DNA of 64,000 nt. Origin: Actinoallomurus sp963736325. GTDB taxonomy: Bacteria > Actinomycetota > Actinomycetes > Streptosporangiales > Streptosporangiaceae. Under the pieces are notes generated by a model that saw only the letters and a list, made by a program, of their open reading frames with translations, was not told the origin of the DNA and made no database searches. The stretch covers positions 568,189-632,188 of the forward strand of contig CAVTOG010000016.1 of assembly GCA_963736325.1 (NCBI GenBank), read 5' to 3'. Shown piece by piece: positions 32,683 to 41,784 of this stretch. The position numbers were made by a program, and so were the translations under genes. How positions within the stretch are numbered: position 1 is the first letter of the stretch; each line of letters starts with the position of its first letter.

Positions 32683-33888
32683 TCAGGCCATCGCGGGGCG
32701 CACGGTGCCCGTCACTTCGCCGAAGGAGATGGGCGTGCCGTCCGCACCGGGCGCGGTGGCGCTGACGCGTACGGTGTCGCCGTCCTCCAGGAACACACGC
32801 CGCGTGCCGTCGGGAAGCTCGAAGGGCTCCTCACCGTTCCAGGCCAGCTCGATGAGGCTGCCGCGCTGCCCGCGTTCGGGGCCGGAGACCGTGCCGGAGC
32901 CCATCAGGTCGCCGTTGCGCAGCGTCGCGCCGTTCACGGTCGTGTGGGCGAGCTGCTGAGGCGAGGTCCAGTACATGCCGGCGAACGGCGGACGGCTCAC
33001 GACGTGGCCGTTGAGCTCGACCTCCAGGCTGATGTCGAGCCCCCAAGGCTCGTCGCAGCGCAGGTACGGCAGCGGCTCAGGGTCCTGCGCCGGCGGCCGT
33101 ACGCGCGCCGCCTCCAGCGCGACGACCGGCACCACCCACGGCGCGACGGACGTCGCGAACGACTTGCCCAGGAACGGCCCGAGCGGCTGGTACTCCCACG
33201 CCTGGATGTCGCGCGCGCTCCAGTCGTTGAGCACCATGAACCCGAACACGTGGTCGCGGAAGGCGGACGTCGGCACCGGCGTCCCGTGCGCCGACGGCGT
33301 CCCGACGACGAACCCGATCTCCGCCTCGATGTCGAGCTTCATCGAAGGGCCGAACTCCGGCCCGCCGGCGCCACGCCGCTGGCCGGTGGGGCGCACGATC
33401 GGCGTCCCGGACGGGACGACGGTGCCCGAGCGGCCGTGGTAGCCGACGGGCATGTGCCGCCAGTTCGGCACGAGTGGTTCGGTGCCGGGACGCAGGATCC
33501 GCCCCAGGTTCGCCGCGTGGTCGAGCGATGAGTAGAAGTCGACGTAGTCCGCCACGGCGAACGGCATGTGCATCTCGACGTCGGCGCGCGGGAACAGACA
33601 GGGCTCGACGTCCGCACGGCACGACTCGTCGGTGAGCAGCGTGATGACGCGGTCGCGCGTCGCCTGCCACACCGCGCGTCCCGCCGCCATGAACGCGTTG
33701 AGCGACCCGGCCGCGAACCAACGCCGGTCGGAGAGCAACCCCGCCGCGGCGAGCCCGACGAGGTCCAGGACGTGCTCGCCGATGGCCACGCCCACCCGCG
33801 GCGGCTCTCCACGCCGGGAGAAGACGCCGTACGGCAGGTTGCTCACTCCGAAGCCGCAGCCGTCGGGAACGGGAACCCAGGTGCTCAT
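32683..33888 (-). CDS. fahA: Fumarylacetoacetase
   Basis: 401 residues. The N-terminal SH3-like domain (FGVSNLPYGVFSRRGEPPRV) precedes the catalytic domain with the metal ligands in DYVDFYSS, LDIEAEIGFVVG and FMVLNDWSARDIQAWEYQPL. It hydrolyses fumarylacetoacetate, the last step of tyrosine catabolism. Full length for the family. No other tyrosine-degradation gene is adjacent. Confidence 0.95.
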   Translation of the reverse strand: MSTWVPVPDGCGFGVSNLPYGVFSRRGEPPRVGVAIGEHVLDLVGLAAAGLLSDRRWFAAGSLNAFMAAGRAVWQATRDRVITLLTDESCRADVEPCLFPRADVEMHMPFAVADYVDFYSSLDHAANLGRILRPGTEPLVPNWRHMPVGYHGRSGTVVPSGTPIVRPTGQRRGAGGPEFGPSMKLDIEAEIGFVVGTPSAHGTPVPTSAFRDHVFGFMVLNDWSARDIQAWEYQPLGPFLGKSFATSVAPWVVPVVALEAARVRPPAQDPEPLPYLRCDEPWGLDISLEVELNGHVVSRPPFAGMYWTSPQQLAHTTVNGATLRNGDLMGSGTVSGPERGQRGSLIELAWNGEEPFELPDGTRRVFLEDGDTVRVSATAPGADGTPISFGEVTGTVRPAMA

Positions 33889-33902
33889 GATCTCCAGCCG
33901 GA

Positions 33903-35123
33903 TCAGTCGCGGGGCGGTGTGGGGGAGCTGCGGAACTGGCCGAATGGAGGCGTGGGATCGCCGTCCTCACCGACCCACGTGCCGGCGTCCGGGTCTTCGG
34001 CGCGGTCGTCGCCGTACACCTCGTCGTCGTCATCCGGCTCGGCCTCGGGCTTGACCAGGGGGATGCCGTCGGGCTGGGTGTCGGGCAGCTTGATGCCGTC
34101 CGGGTTCGTGTCGGCGAGCTTGCGCTGGTGCGATGGGCCGCCGACCAGCCTGACGTCGGTGGGCAGTGAGGTGCGGGCGACCAGCCGCGGAGCGGGCTGG
34201 TCGTCGGCCGGTGGCTCTTCCGCGGGTGCGGGCTCGGGCGTCTCGACCTGCTCGGCCTGTTCCGGAGCCTCGCGCGGCGCGGGCACGGCGGGCTCCGCCC
34301 AGTCGCTCAGCGCGTCCCGTCCACCCTCTTCGGCTCGCTCGCTCTCCTCGGCCCTGATGCGGGCCTTGGCCTGGTCGATGGCCTCCGCGCGGTCGCGCGC
34401 CTCGGCGGGGGTGCGCGGCATGGTGTGGTCGCGCGCCTGCGTCTCGTCGAGTGGTGCGGTCCAGTCGCCGAGCTCGATGTGGTCGTCCGGCTCCTGCTCG
34501 CCGGTCAGGTCGGGCACGGTCGCCGGCACAGGTTCGGGCACCGGCACGGGCTCGGTCCGAACGGGGCCCAGGGCGCGTACGGGACGGCTGGGGATCGGCT
34601 TCGTCTCGTCCGCGGCCTGATCTGTCAGGCCCGGGATGATGGCCTGGTCGAGGATGGCCGGGACCCGTGCCGGGCGCTCACGGCGTACACGGCCCAGGAC
34701 CTGCTTGATCATTGCGAGCCAGAGCCAGACAGCGATCAGCAGGATCGCCCAGGGCGCCGCCGCGACGCCGCCGGACGCCCAGGCGTGCGGGATGGCGTCG
34801 TACCCGTTGACCGCGCGTTGCACCCCGGCCGTGCCGGCGCCGGCGACGAGCAGGAGCAGGAGCAGCCATCGCAGCGCGCGCGAGGCCCATCCGGCCTTGC
34901 GAGCGGTGAGGATCGACAGGATGACGACGACGACCAGGCCGTCGATCATCCCTGGGTACAGGAACGCGCGGTGGCGTACGGCGCCGCCTCGGAGCGCGAG
35001 CAGCCGCAGGTCGTCGTAGGAGAGCACGAAGGCGGCCGCGGTCAGCGCCGTGGCCCCGAGTCCGCCGAGAGCCGTCAGGAGTCGTCGCTGTGCCTTGGAG
35101 TACTGCGCGGGGGTGTCAGTCAT
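33903..35123 (-). CDS. DUF2637-type membrane protein with long acidic tail
   Basis: 406 residues. Four hydrophobic helices lie in the first 140 residues (AFVLSYDDLRLLAL, YPGMIDGLVVVVILSILTA, WASRALRWLLLLLLVAGAGT). This is the DUF2637/Spd-like core seen in actinomycete chromosomes and conjugative plasmids. The remaining 250 residues are Pro/Glu/Ala-rich and disordered. Start ATG at 35123. Role unknown. Confidence 0.8.
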   Translation of the reverse strand: MTDTPAQYSKAQRRLLTALGGLGATALTAAAFVLSYDDLRLLALRGGAVRHRAFLYPGMIDGLVVVVILSILTARKAGWASRALRWLLLLLLVAGAGTAGVQRAVNGYDAIPHAWASGGVAAAPWAILLIAVWLWLAMIKQVLGRVRRERPARVPAILDQAIIPGLTDQAADETKPIPSRPVRALGPVRTEPVPVPEPVPATVPDLTGEQEPDDHIELGDWTAPLDETQARDHTMPRTPAEARDRAEAIDQAKARIRAEESERAEEGGRDALSDWAEPAVPAPREAPEQAEQVETPEPAPAEEPPADDQPAPRLVARTSLPTDVRLVGGPSHQRKLADTNPDGIKLPDTQPDGIPLVKPEAEPDDDDEVYGDDRAEDPDAGTWVGEDGDPTPPFGQFRSSPTPPRD

Positions 35124-35344
35124 CAGGGGGGCCAACCATCGGGTCGTCGGTCAGGGACCTATCTTGACCGCATCCGCGCGATCTCGTCGTGACCATCGGC
35201 CGCGTGTCGCCGCCGAAAAGAGGGTTCTGACCTGGTGGGAGGTAGGACGAGGTCCATGTGTTCATCGCGACGCCTTCTTGATATGCAGGTATTCGGCTTG
35301 GTTTGATCCTTAACCTCCTCCCGATCGGTGTCCCGTTGAGCAAC

Positions 35345-36124
35345 GTGAGTGTGCCATCCCAGGTTCGAAGTCTCGCCGAGAACGAGCGGCTCGGCGAGCT
35401 GCTCAGCGTGCGAGATCCCCGCACGTCGGCCGGCCGATCTCGTACGTGGCTGGTCGTCCTGGGGCTGCCCGGCCTGGTGATGCTGCCGTTCACGGTGCAC
35501 TTCCTGATGAACGGATTCGGCTTCGCCACGGTGCTGAGCGTGCTGCTGACCTCGGCGTACCTCGGCGCCGCGGGCCGAATCATGGTCCGCGACGTCCTGC
35601 CGGGGTACGGCCGCATGCTCTTCCTGTACGAGAACGGCCTCATCCTGACCACGCGCAAGGAGACCGCGGCGTACGCCTGGGAGGCCGTCGAGGAGCTGCG
35701 CGTCTCCGGCGCCCGCGTCGGTGCCTCCGACGAGGTCCGCTGGCACTTCGTCCTCGTGCGCCACGACGGCCGCCAGGCGGAGGTGGGTGATGAGTTCCCC
35801 GGCATCCAGGAGGTCGTCGAGCTCGTGTCGGCGGCGGTCACCGAGCGTGTCCTGCCGAAGTACATCGCCCGCGTCGACGGTGGCGGCAGCGTGCTCATGG
35901 GACCGTTCAGGATCACCCGTGACACCATCGCGAAGGGCGGCGAGGCGGTCGCCTGGCGAAATGTTGCCGAGGTGGTGATCAGCAACGGAATGATCTACGT
36001 CGACCGTTCCGATGGCCTGTCCGGCATGACGGCGAACGCCGGGGAGATCCCGAACGCCGTTGCCTTCAGTGAATTGGCACATCATGTCCGTGAATTGCAC
36101 GCGGGCCCGGCAGGTGGATCCTGA
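35345..36124 (+). CDS. Two-helix membrane protein of the DUF6585-like type
   Basis: About 259 residues. Two adjacent membrane helices (TWLVVLGLPGLVMLPFTVHF and FATVLSVLLTSAYLGAAG) are followed by two PH-like beta domains (LFLYENGLILTTRKETAAYA; VLMGPFRITRDTIAKGGEAV). The start is uncertain (GTG 35345 or TTG 35303). It separates ispF from cysS. Function unknown. Confidence 0.7.
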   Translation: MSVPSQVRSLAENERLGELLSVRDPRTSAGRSRTWLVVLGLPGLVMLPFTVHFLMNGFGFATVLSVLLTSAYLGAAGRIMVRDVLPGYGRMLFLYENGLILTTRKETAAYAWEAVEELRVSGARVGASDEVRWHFVLVRHDGRQAEVGDEFPGIQEVVELVSAAVTERVLPKYIARVDGGGSVLMGPFRITRDTIAKGGEAVAWRNVAEVVISNGMIYVDRSDGLSGMTANAGEIPNAVAFSELAHHVRELHAGPAGGS

Positions 36125-36165
36125 CCACTACTGGATTCCAGTGCCGTGTGCGGACCGGAATCGAA

Positions 36166-36181
36166 TAGCCTCTTACGCGTG
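36166..36181 (+). promoter_or_regulatory. Extended -10 element for leaderless cysS mRNA
   Basis: TAGCCT (36166-36171) ends seven bases before the GTG at 36179, and there is no Shine-Dalgarno sequence. This TANNNT spacing is the actinobacterial pattern for transcripts that start at the start codon. Confidence 0.5.
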
Positions 36182-37570
36182 AGCCTGCGCCTCTACGACA
36201 CCGGTACCCGTGACATCCGCGAATTCGTCCCGCTGCGAGCGGGCCGGGCCGGCGTCTACGTCTGTGGCGCGACACCGCAGGCCGCGTCCCATATCGGGCA
36301 CCTGCGTTCCGGCGTCACGTACGACATCCTCGTCCGCTGGCTGCGCGCCTCCGGTTACGACGTGACCTTCGCGCGCAACGTCACCGACATCGAGGACAAG
36401 ATCCTCGCGGTCGCGGCGCGCACCGCGCGGCCCTGGTTCGAGGTGGCAGAGGCCAACCAGCGCGTCTTCAACCAGGCGTACGACACCCTCGGCTGCCTCC
36501 CGCCGACCGTCGAGCCGCGCGCGACCGGGCACATCCCCGAGATGATCACGTTGATGCGGCGGCTCATCGACAAGGGCCACGCCTACAACGTCGGCAACGA
36601 CGTCTACTTCGACGTCATGTCCTGGGCCGGGCGCTACGGCGCGCTGTCCAACCAGAAGCCGGAGAACATGCGCGCCGCCGGCGACTCCTACAACGAGGAC
36701 GCCAAGCGCGACCCGCGCGACTTCGCCCTGTGGAAGGGCGTCAAGCCGGGCGAGCCCAGCTGGGAGACCCCTTGGGGTCCCGGCCGCCCCGGCTGGCACC
36801 TGGAGTGCTCCGCGATGGCCACCAAATACCTCGGCTCCGCGTTCGACATCCACGGCGGCGGCGTCGACCTGATTTTTCCGCACCACGAGAACGAGCTCGC
36901 CCAGTCCTCCGCCGCCGGCGACGAGTTCGCCCGCTTCTGGGTGCACAACGGCATGCTCACCGTGAACGGCGAGAAGATGAGCAAGTCCATCGGCAACGTC
37001 GTCCTGCTCACCGACCTTCTGGAGAAGGCACGGCCGGTCGAGGTGCGCTACTACCTCGGCGCCGCGCACTACCGCTCGAAGATCGACTACTCCGACGAGG
37101 CGCTCCACGACGCCGCGGCGGCGTACCAGCGGATCGAAGGGTTCGTGACCCGCGCGGTCGAGCTGGCCGGCACGGTCGAGCCCGGCACGCTGCCCGCCGA
37201 GTTCTCCGATGCGATGAACGACGACCTCGGCGTGCCCCAGGCGTTCGCGCTCGTGCACGAGGCCGTACGCCTCGGCAACACCGCGCTGTCCACCGGCGAC
37301 AAGGACACCGTCGTACGCACCCTCGGCGAGGTGCGCGCGATGCTCGGCGTCCTCGGCCTCGACCCGCTGTCGCCGCAGTGGGAAGGCACCGGCAACGACC
37401 TCACCGACGTCGTCGACGCGCTCGTCTCGGTCGCGATGGAGCAGCGGCAGGCGGCGCGCGAGCGCAAGGACTACGCGGCCGCCGACGCGATCCGCGACCG
37501 GCTCACCGCGGCGGGCATCATCATCGAAGACACCCCGCGCGGCCCGCGCTGGGAACTCAAGCGCCCCTGA
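36179..37570 (+). CDS. cysS: Cysteinyl-tRNA synthetase
   Basis: 463 residues. Zinc ligand Cys29 in VYVCGATPQ, class I HIGH motif at 38-41, further zinc ligands in WHLECSAM and IFPHHENELAQS, and KMSKS near residue 266. The C-terminal anticodon-binding helices are present. The family member MshC also resembles CysS, but the full C-terminal domain and the cysS-rlmB neighbourhood favour the synthetase. Likely leaderless. Confidence 0.95.
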   Translation: MSLRLYDTGTRDIREFVPLRAGRAGVYVCGATPQAASHIGHLRSGVTYDILVRWLRASGYDVTFARNVTDIEDKILAVAARTARPWFEVAEANQRVFNQAYDTLGCLPPTVEPRATGHIPEMITLMRRLIDKGHAYNVGNDVYFDVMSWAGRYGALSNQKPENMRAAGDSYNEDAKRDPRDFALWKGVKPGEPSWETPWGPGRPGWHLECSAMATKYLGSAFDIHGGGVDLIFPHHENELAQSSAAGDEFARFWVHNGMLTVNGEKMSKSIGNVVLLTDLLEKARPVEVRYYLGAAHYRSKIDYSDEALHDAAAAYQRIEGFVTRAVELAGTVEPGTLPAEFSDAMNDDLGVPQAFALVHEAVRLGNTALSTGDKDTVVRTLGEVRAMLGVLGLDPLSPQWEGTGNDLTDVVDALVSVAMEQRQAARERKDYAAADAIRDRLTAAGIIIEDTPRGPRWELKRP

Positions 37571-37638
37571 CACGATTGCCAGGCGACATGCCGGGGACGT
37601 AACTCGAAGAGGTAACAACCGTTCTCGAGGTGGTCCAC

Positions 37639-38217
37639 TTGTTCGAGCGGTTCACGGACGCCGCCCGCCGTGTCGTGGTCTACGCCCAGGAGGAATCCCG
37701 GCTGCTCGGCCACGACTACATCGGTACCGAGCACGTGCTTCTCGGTCTCTTGCACGAGGACACCGAGGCCGCGTTCGAATCCCTCGCCGCCACCGGAGTC
37801 TCCCTCGACGCCGCACGCGCCGAGGTCGCCGACACCATCGGCCGAGGCCACGGCGAAGCCGAGGGCAACATCCCGTTCACGCCGCGCGCCAAGAAAGTCC
37901 TGGAACTGTCGCTCCGCGAGGCGCTGCAGCTCGGCCACAACTACATCGGAAGCGAACACGTCCTGCTCGGGCTGCTTCGCGAAGGCGAGGGCGCGGGCGT
38001 ACGCGTGCTGGAGCGACTCGACACCGACCTCGCCGAACTGCGCTCCGACATCCTCACGATGCTGCGATCCCGGCAGCAACCGTTCCGCCCGCGCGGTAGG
38101 TTCACGGCCGGAAGCGGAGGACTGCCGGAGATCGAATCCCGGCTGGCCGCGATCGAGGATCGGCTGGAGCGCATCGAGCGCCTTCTCATGGACGGTTCGG
38201 GTCGCGACTCCGCATAG
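37639..38217 (+). CDS. Stand-alone Clp N-terminal domain protein
   Basis: 192 residues. Two Clp-N repeats (YIGTEHVLLGLLHEDTEAAF and YIGSEHVLLGLLREGEGAGV) are followed by a short coiled coil (LAAIEDRLERIERLL). There is no AAA ATPase module. The sequence begins LFERFTDAARRVVVYAQEES, which matches the ClpC N terminus, so TTG 37639 (with GAGG 8 bp upstream) is preferred to GTG 37630. It could be an adaptor or decoy for Clp protease substrates. Confidence 0.88.
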   Translation: MFERFTDAARRVVVYAQEESRLLGHDYIGTEHVLLGLLHEDTEAAFESLAATGVSLDAARAEVADTIGRGHGEAEGNIPFTPRAKKVLELSLREALQLGHNYIGSEHVLLGLLREGEGAGVRVLERLDTDLAELRSDILTMLRSRQQPFRPRGRFTAGSGGLPEIESRLAAIEDRLERIERLLMDGSGRDSA

Positions 38218-38265
38218 GGTTTTCACGGGGCGTGAGATCGTCCTGTTCAATCGCGGAGGGCATGG

Positions 38266-39180
38266 ATGGCGAAGCGTCGTAAGAAGGGGCCGAGTAACAC
38301 CCTGAAGGCCGAGGACCGGCACTGGTACGGCAAGCGTCAGACCGCCCGAGCCGAGAAGTCCGCGACCCGTACGGGCAACGCCACGACCGGCCCCGGCCCT
38401 CGGCGCAACGCGCCCTCGTCGGCCGAGCGCCCGCAGCGACGATCCGCGCCGGACGGCCCCGAGATGGTCACCGGCCGCAACCCGGTCGTCGAGGCCCTGC
38501 GCGCCGGCATCCCGGCGAGCACGCTCTACGTCATGACCGGCGCGTCCGACGACCGCGTACGCGAGTCCATCAAACTCGCCACCGACGCAGGCGTGGCGTT
38601 GCTGGAGGCCGGCCGCAGCGAGCTGGACCGCCTGACCGACGGCTCCGTCCACCAGGGCATCGCCCTCCAGGTCCCCGAGTACGACTACGCCCACCCGGAC
38701 GACCTCCTGCAGGGCGGCATACGCCCGCTGGTGGTCGCCCTGGACGGCATCACCGACCCACGCAACCTGGGCGCCGTCGTACGCTCGGCCGCCGCATTCG
38801 GCGCCCACGGCGTCCTGGTGCCGGAGCGGCGCGCGGCAGGCGTCACCGCGGGCGTGTGGAAGGCCTCAGCGGGAACGCTCGCGTCGATCCCGGTGGCAAG
38901 AGCGACGAACCTCGTACGGGCCTTGAAGGCGTACCAGAAGGCCGGCTTGTTCGTGGCAGGCTTGGACGCCCGGGGCGAGAACGGAGTCGACTCCCTCGAC
39001 GCCGCGAGCGGCCCGCTGGTGCTGGTCGTAGGGTCGGAGGGCAAGGGCCTGTCCCGCCTGGTGGCGGACACATGCGACCTGCTGGTCAACATCCCGATGT
39101 CCGGCAAGGCCGAGTCCCTGAACGCCGGCGTCGCCGCCAGCATCGCCATGTACGAAATCGCTCGCCGCCGCTCATCCTGA
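38266..39180 (+). CDS. rlmB: 23S rRNA (guanosine-2'-O-)-methyltransferase RlmB
   Basis: 304 residues. A basic N-terminal extension (AKRRKKGPSNTLKAEDRHWY) is followed by the substrate-binding domain (MVTGRNPVVEALRAG) and a SPOUT domain with NLGAVVRSAAAFGAHGVLVP, VVGSEGKGLSRLV and IPMSGKAESLNAGVAASIAM, which form the knot. It methylates G2251 (E. coli numbering). The cysS-rlmB order is conserved. Confidence 0.94.
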   Translation: MAKRRKKGPSNTLKAEDRHWYGKRQTARAEKSATRTGNATTGPGPRRNAPSSAERPQRRSAPDGPEMVTGRNPVVEALRAGIPASTLYVMTGASDDRVRESIKLATDAGVALLEAGRSELDRLTDGSVHQGIALQVPEYDYAHPDDLLQGGIRPLVVALDGITDPRNLGAVVRSAAAFGAHGVLVPERRAAGVTAGVWKASAGTLASIPVARATNLVRALKAYQKAGLFVAGLDARGENGVDSLDAASGPLVLVVGSEGKGLSRLVADTCDLLVNIPMSGKAESLNAGVAASIAMYEIARRRSS

Positions 39181-39349
39181 TCATCGCTTAAGACCTCGGC
39201 GTCGCTGGGGGCTGTGAGCGCGTCTCCTTGAGCAGCGCTCCAGCACCCGCTCGGCCACGGCGGCGCTGTGGCCGTACGGCGGAGCCGGGGCTCACGTGGC
39301 GGCGTGTGGACGTGGCCGGGTCGCCGCGAATCTCGGCCGCCGTATCACG

Positions 39350-40264
39350 TCAGCGGTAGTCGGCGACGTCCGCGTCCTTCTTGTCGCCGAAGTAGGCGTC
39401 GGTGAAGTACCTGGTCGCCTGCGGCTGAGAACCATCGAGATCCCTGACGCCGTAGTGCACGGCCAGCGACCCCGACGACTGCGAGGTCCCCGCCCACCGC
39501 GCCCGCTCGGGATCCGCCGCCAGCGCCGCGACCACCCTGCCGATGTACCGCGGCGTCTCGGAGATCGCGAACCACTTGTCCGTCGCGATCCCGTCCCGCC
39601 AGGTCTCCTCGGTGACCCCGAAATGGTCCAGCATCTCCTCGGACCGGAGGAACCCGGGCGTGAGCGCCAGCGACGTGACCCCATGCGGCTCAAGCTCGTC
39701 CTTGAGCACCTTGCCGAGCCGCGTGATGGCAACCTTGATCATGTCGAAGAACATCGTCCCGCGGTAGCGGTCGTTGAACATATCGTCACCGTCAGTGACC
39801 TCCACGACCAGCCCGCTCTTCCGAGCAACGAGCAGCGGCAGGAGCGTGTGCAGAGTGATGAGGTGGGTCTCCAACCCGTTACGCAGGGCCTTCAACCCGT
39901 TGTCGAGATCGTGCTCCCAGAGCGGCTTCCACTCGATCCACTGATCCCCACCCCAGGTGTCGTCAACGAGAATGTCGAGCCGCCCATCCTGCTCGCGCCG
40001 AATTTGTCCGGCCAGAGCGACAACGTCCTCCTGAACCATGTGATCACAACGAACCGCGATCCCGAGGCCCCCGGCCTCGGTGACCATCCGAGCCGTATCC
40101 TCGATGGTCTCCGGCCGCCCGAGAGAACTACGCCCGGCCCGCGTACTCCGCCCGGTCACATAAACGGTCGCCCCGGCCGCTCCGAGCTCAACGGCCATCC
40201 CTCGCCCGGCCCCTCGGGTCCCCCCGGTGACCACCGCAACCTGCCCGTCCAACACGCCACCCAT
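39350..40264 (-). CDS. SDR-family oxidoreductase with Tyr replaced by Phe in YxxxK
   Basis: 304 residues. The cofactor motif is VVTGGTRGAGRGMAVELG, with an Arg-rich adenosine pocket (VTGRSTRAGRSS) suggesting NADP(H). The expected NNAG is LVDDTWGG, and the catalytic YxxxK is F-D-M-I-K (TMFFDMIKVAITRLGK), so the general-acid Tyr is missing. It may be inactive or use another residue. The upstream TetR gene is on the same strand and probably controls it. Confidence 0.85.
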   Translation of the reverse strand: MGGVLDGQVAVVTGGTRGAGRGMAVELGAAGATVYVTGRSTRAGRSSLGRPETIEDTARMVTEAGGLGIAVRCDHMVQEDVVALAGQIRREQDGRLDILVDDTWGGDQWIEWKPLWEHDLDNGLKALRNGLETHLITLHTLLPLLVARKSGLVVEVTDGDDMFNDRYRGTMFFDMIKVAITRLGKVLKDELEPHGVTSLALTPGFLRSEEMLDHFGVTEETWRDGIATDKWFAISETPRYIGRVVAALAADPERARWAGTSQSSGSLAVHYGVRDLDGSQPQATRYFTDAYFGDKKDADVADYR

Positions 40265-40317
40265 GACGTTCTCCTTTCCTCACTGCGAGCGAGCCTCGAT
40301 CGCAGCGACCAGCAGCT

Positions 40318-40965
40318 CTATGCCTGTTGTCCAGCCTTCGAGAACCTGACGACAGAATCAGGGTCGCCCGAGCCGTCACCAGGACCACGCCGCCACCCAG
40401 CGACCACCGCGTCGATGTCCTCCCGCAACCGATCACACAACCCCCCGACCGGCCGAGCCGACCAGTGAATCGCCGCCCCATCCACGATCGCCGTGAGAAT
40501 CCGCGCAGCCACCGGAGGAGCCGGCGCCCCGGGCAGCCTGTCTGCGTCGACCGCCCGCTCGACGAGTTCAGCGACCTCGGCCTCCATCACCGAGTAGAAC
40601 TCCGCCATCAACCCACGCAACTCAGGATCGGAAAGATCGAACGCCAGCTGAGCGAGGTTGTTAGCCGCCGTATCCGGATCGTCAAGCGCCGCATAGACCT
40701 CGACCAAAGCCGCCCCAGGCGCCAGAACCGGATCAAGCACCCCGGAGTGCGCGTCCCGAAGGCGTTCCCGCAACGCACCGACCGCGTGAGAAGCCATCGC
40801 CACCAACAGCCCATGCTTCGACCCGAACCGCTGAGCCACCGTCCCAACAGCCACCCCCGCCTCCCGAGCGACGTCAGCAAGCGTGAACGCCGGCCCCCGC
40901 CGGCTGATCACCACCCCCGCCGCCCCGATCAGCCGCTCATCCGTGATCTCTCTAGGTCTCGCCAT
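40318..40965 (-). CDS. TetR-family transcriptional regulator
   Basis: 215 residues. N-terminal helix-turn-helix: FTLADVAREAGVAVGTVAQRFGSKHGLLVAMA. The C-terminal ligand domain is helical. Start ATG at 40965; a palindrome lies directly upstream. It lies about 50 bp before the SDR gene in the same direction. Confidence 0.92.
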   Translation of the reverse strand: MARPREITDERLIGAAGVVISRRGPAFTLADVAREAGVAVGTVAQRFGSKHGLLVAMASHAVGALRERLRDAHSGVLDPVLAPGAALVEVYAALDDPDTAANNLAQLAFDLSDPELRGLMAEFYSVMEAEVAELVERAVDADRLPGAPAPPVAARILTAIVDGAAIHWSARPVGGLCDRLREDIDAVVAGWRRGPGDGSGDPDSVVRFSKAGQQA

Positions 40966-40969
40966 GGAG

Positions 40970-40991
40970 TTATTGAACCACAGTTCACTAA
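40970..40991. promoter_or_regulatory. TetR operator candidate
   Basis: TTATTGAAC-CACA-GTTCACTAA is a 9+4+9 inverted repeat with one mismatch, placed 4 bp upstream of the tetR start codon; autorepression is the natural reading. Confidence 0.65.
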
Positions 40992-41074
40992 TACGAAACC
41001 CCCACAGAACCGATCCCGCACGTCCCGCCGACCTGGCCACACGCGCTATCGTTGTGACGCTGCACCAGCAGCGT

Positions 41075-41150
41075 GCCTCCGTAGCTCAGCTGGCAGAGCG
41101 TCCGCCTTGTAAGCGGCAGGTCGCCGGTTCGAATCCGGCCGGAGGCTCCA
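41075..41150 (+). tRNA. tRNA-Thr (anticodon TGT)
   Basis: The acceptor arms GCCTCCG and CGGAGGC pair. The D-arm is TAGCTCAGCTGGCAGAGC, the anticodon loop is TTGTAAG within CCGC/GCGG arms, and the T-arm is CCGGTTCGAATCCGG. The discriminator T is followed by an encoded CCA. Its 3' half is the insertion core of the island that follows (copies at 43636, 50943 and 51843). Confidence 0.96.
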
Positions 41151-41179
41151 CCCATGACCAGGCAAAAGGCCCTGAGCGA
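41105..41179 (+). repeat. Attachment-site copy 1 (intact tRNA-Thr 3' end)
   Basis: From CCTTGTAAG in the anticodon loop through the tRNA end to CCCTGAGCGA, this 75-bp stretch recurs at 43636-43710 with one mismatch. The presence of the whole tRNA marks this as the chromosomal left end of the island. Confidence 0.85.
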
Positions 41180-41199
41180 TCAATGCCCGGGGCCCCTTG

Positions 41200-41222
41200 T
41201 GACAGCAACGGTGACAGCAACG
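41200..41222 (+). repeat. Arm-type repeat pair TGACAGCAACG
   Basis: TGACAGCAACG occurs at 41200-41210 and 41212-41222, just past the tRNA and before the integrase remnant. Related 11-mers flank every other attachment-site copy (43544, 43730, 50861, 51037, 51751, 51760, 51936), as expected for integrase arm-binding sites. Confidence 0.6.
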
Positions 41223-41225
41223 GCC

Positions 41226-41651
41226 TCAGCCGAGCGCATCGCCCAGCTTCCCCAACGCTCGCTGCTTCTCAGTTAGCGCGGTGTGCGCGTAGATCGTCAT
41301 CGTGACTTCGATGTCGCTGTGCCCGACGATGTCTCGTACGACGTGCGGGGGCACGCCGAGGTCGAGGAGCAGCGACACGCAGGTGTACCGAATGTCGTGG
41401 AACCGTACGGCGTCGATGCCGGCGCGTTCTCGGATGCGCCCCCAGCTGCGGCGGAGGTTGTCCGGCTCCATTGGTGTTCCGACGAGGGACGGGAAGATGA
41501 GATTGTTGTCTTTCCAGATCTTATCGGCCACCGCCTTTTCTTTGACCTTCCGGGTCTTGTGTTCGCAAATAGCGGTGATGCAGATGTCCGGCAGAGGGAC
41601 GGTACGGGTCGACTCCTCAGTCTTAAGAGGCGCGATCGCTAACAGGGGCAC
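41226..41651 (-). pseudogene. Tyrosine-recombinase integrase, C-terminal catalytic part only
   Basis: About 141 residues. HDIRYTC gives the HxxR of the active site, GHSDIEVTM the second His, and TMTIYAH the catalytic Tyr. The first catalytic Arg and the entire core-binding and arm-binding domains are absent, since the upstream frame is closed. It points toward the tRNA as is usual for an integrase next to attL. Probably a remnant that cannot recombine alone. Two further fragments of the same family occur at 43744 and 44825. Confidence 0.8.
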
Positions 41652-41784
41652 GACCTCGATCAGTCGTACGCTGGTTCAGCTCAGGAGACCGCCCTCCGAT
41701 AGGCGACTGCCATGTCAAAGTCTCCTTGCGATCTTCGGAAGGGGATTCTTGGCTACGCCGACGGCCCGCGTTCTTCTGTTTCGT

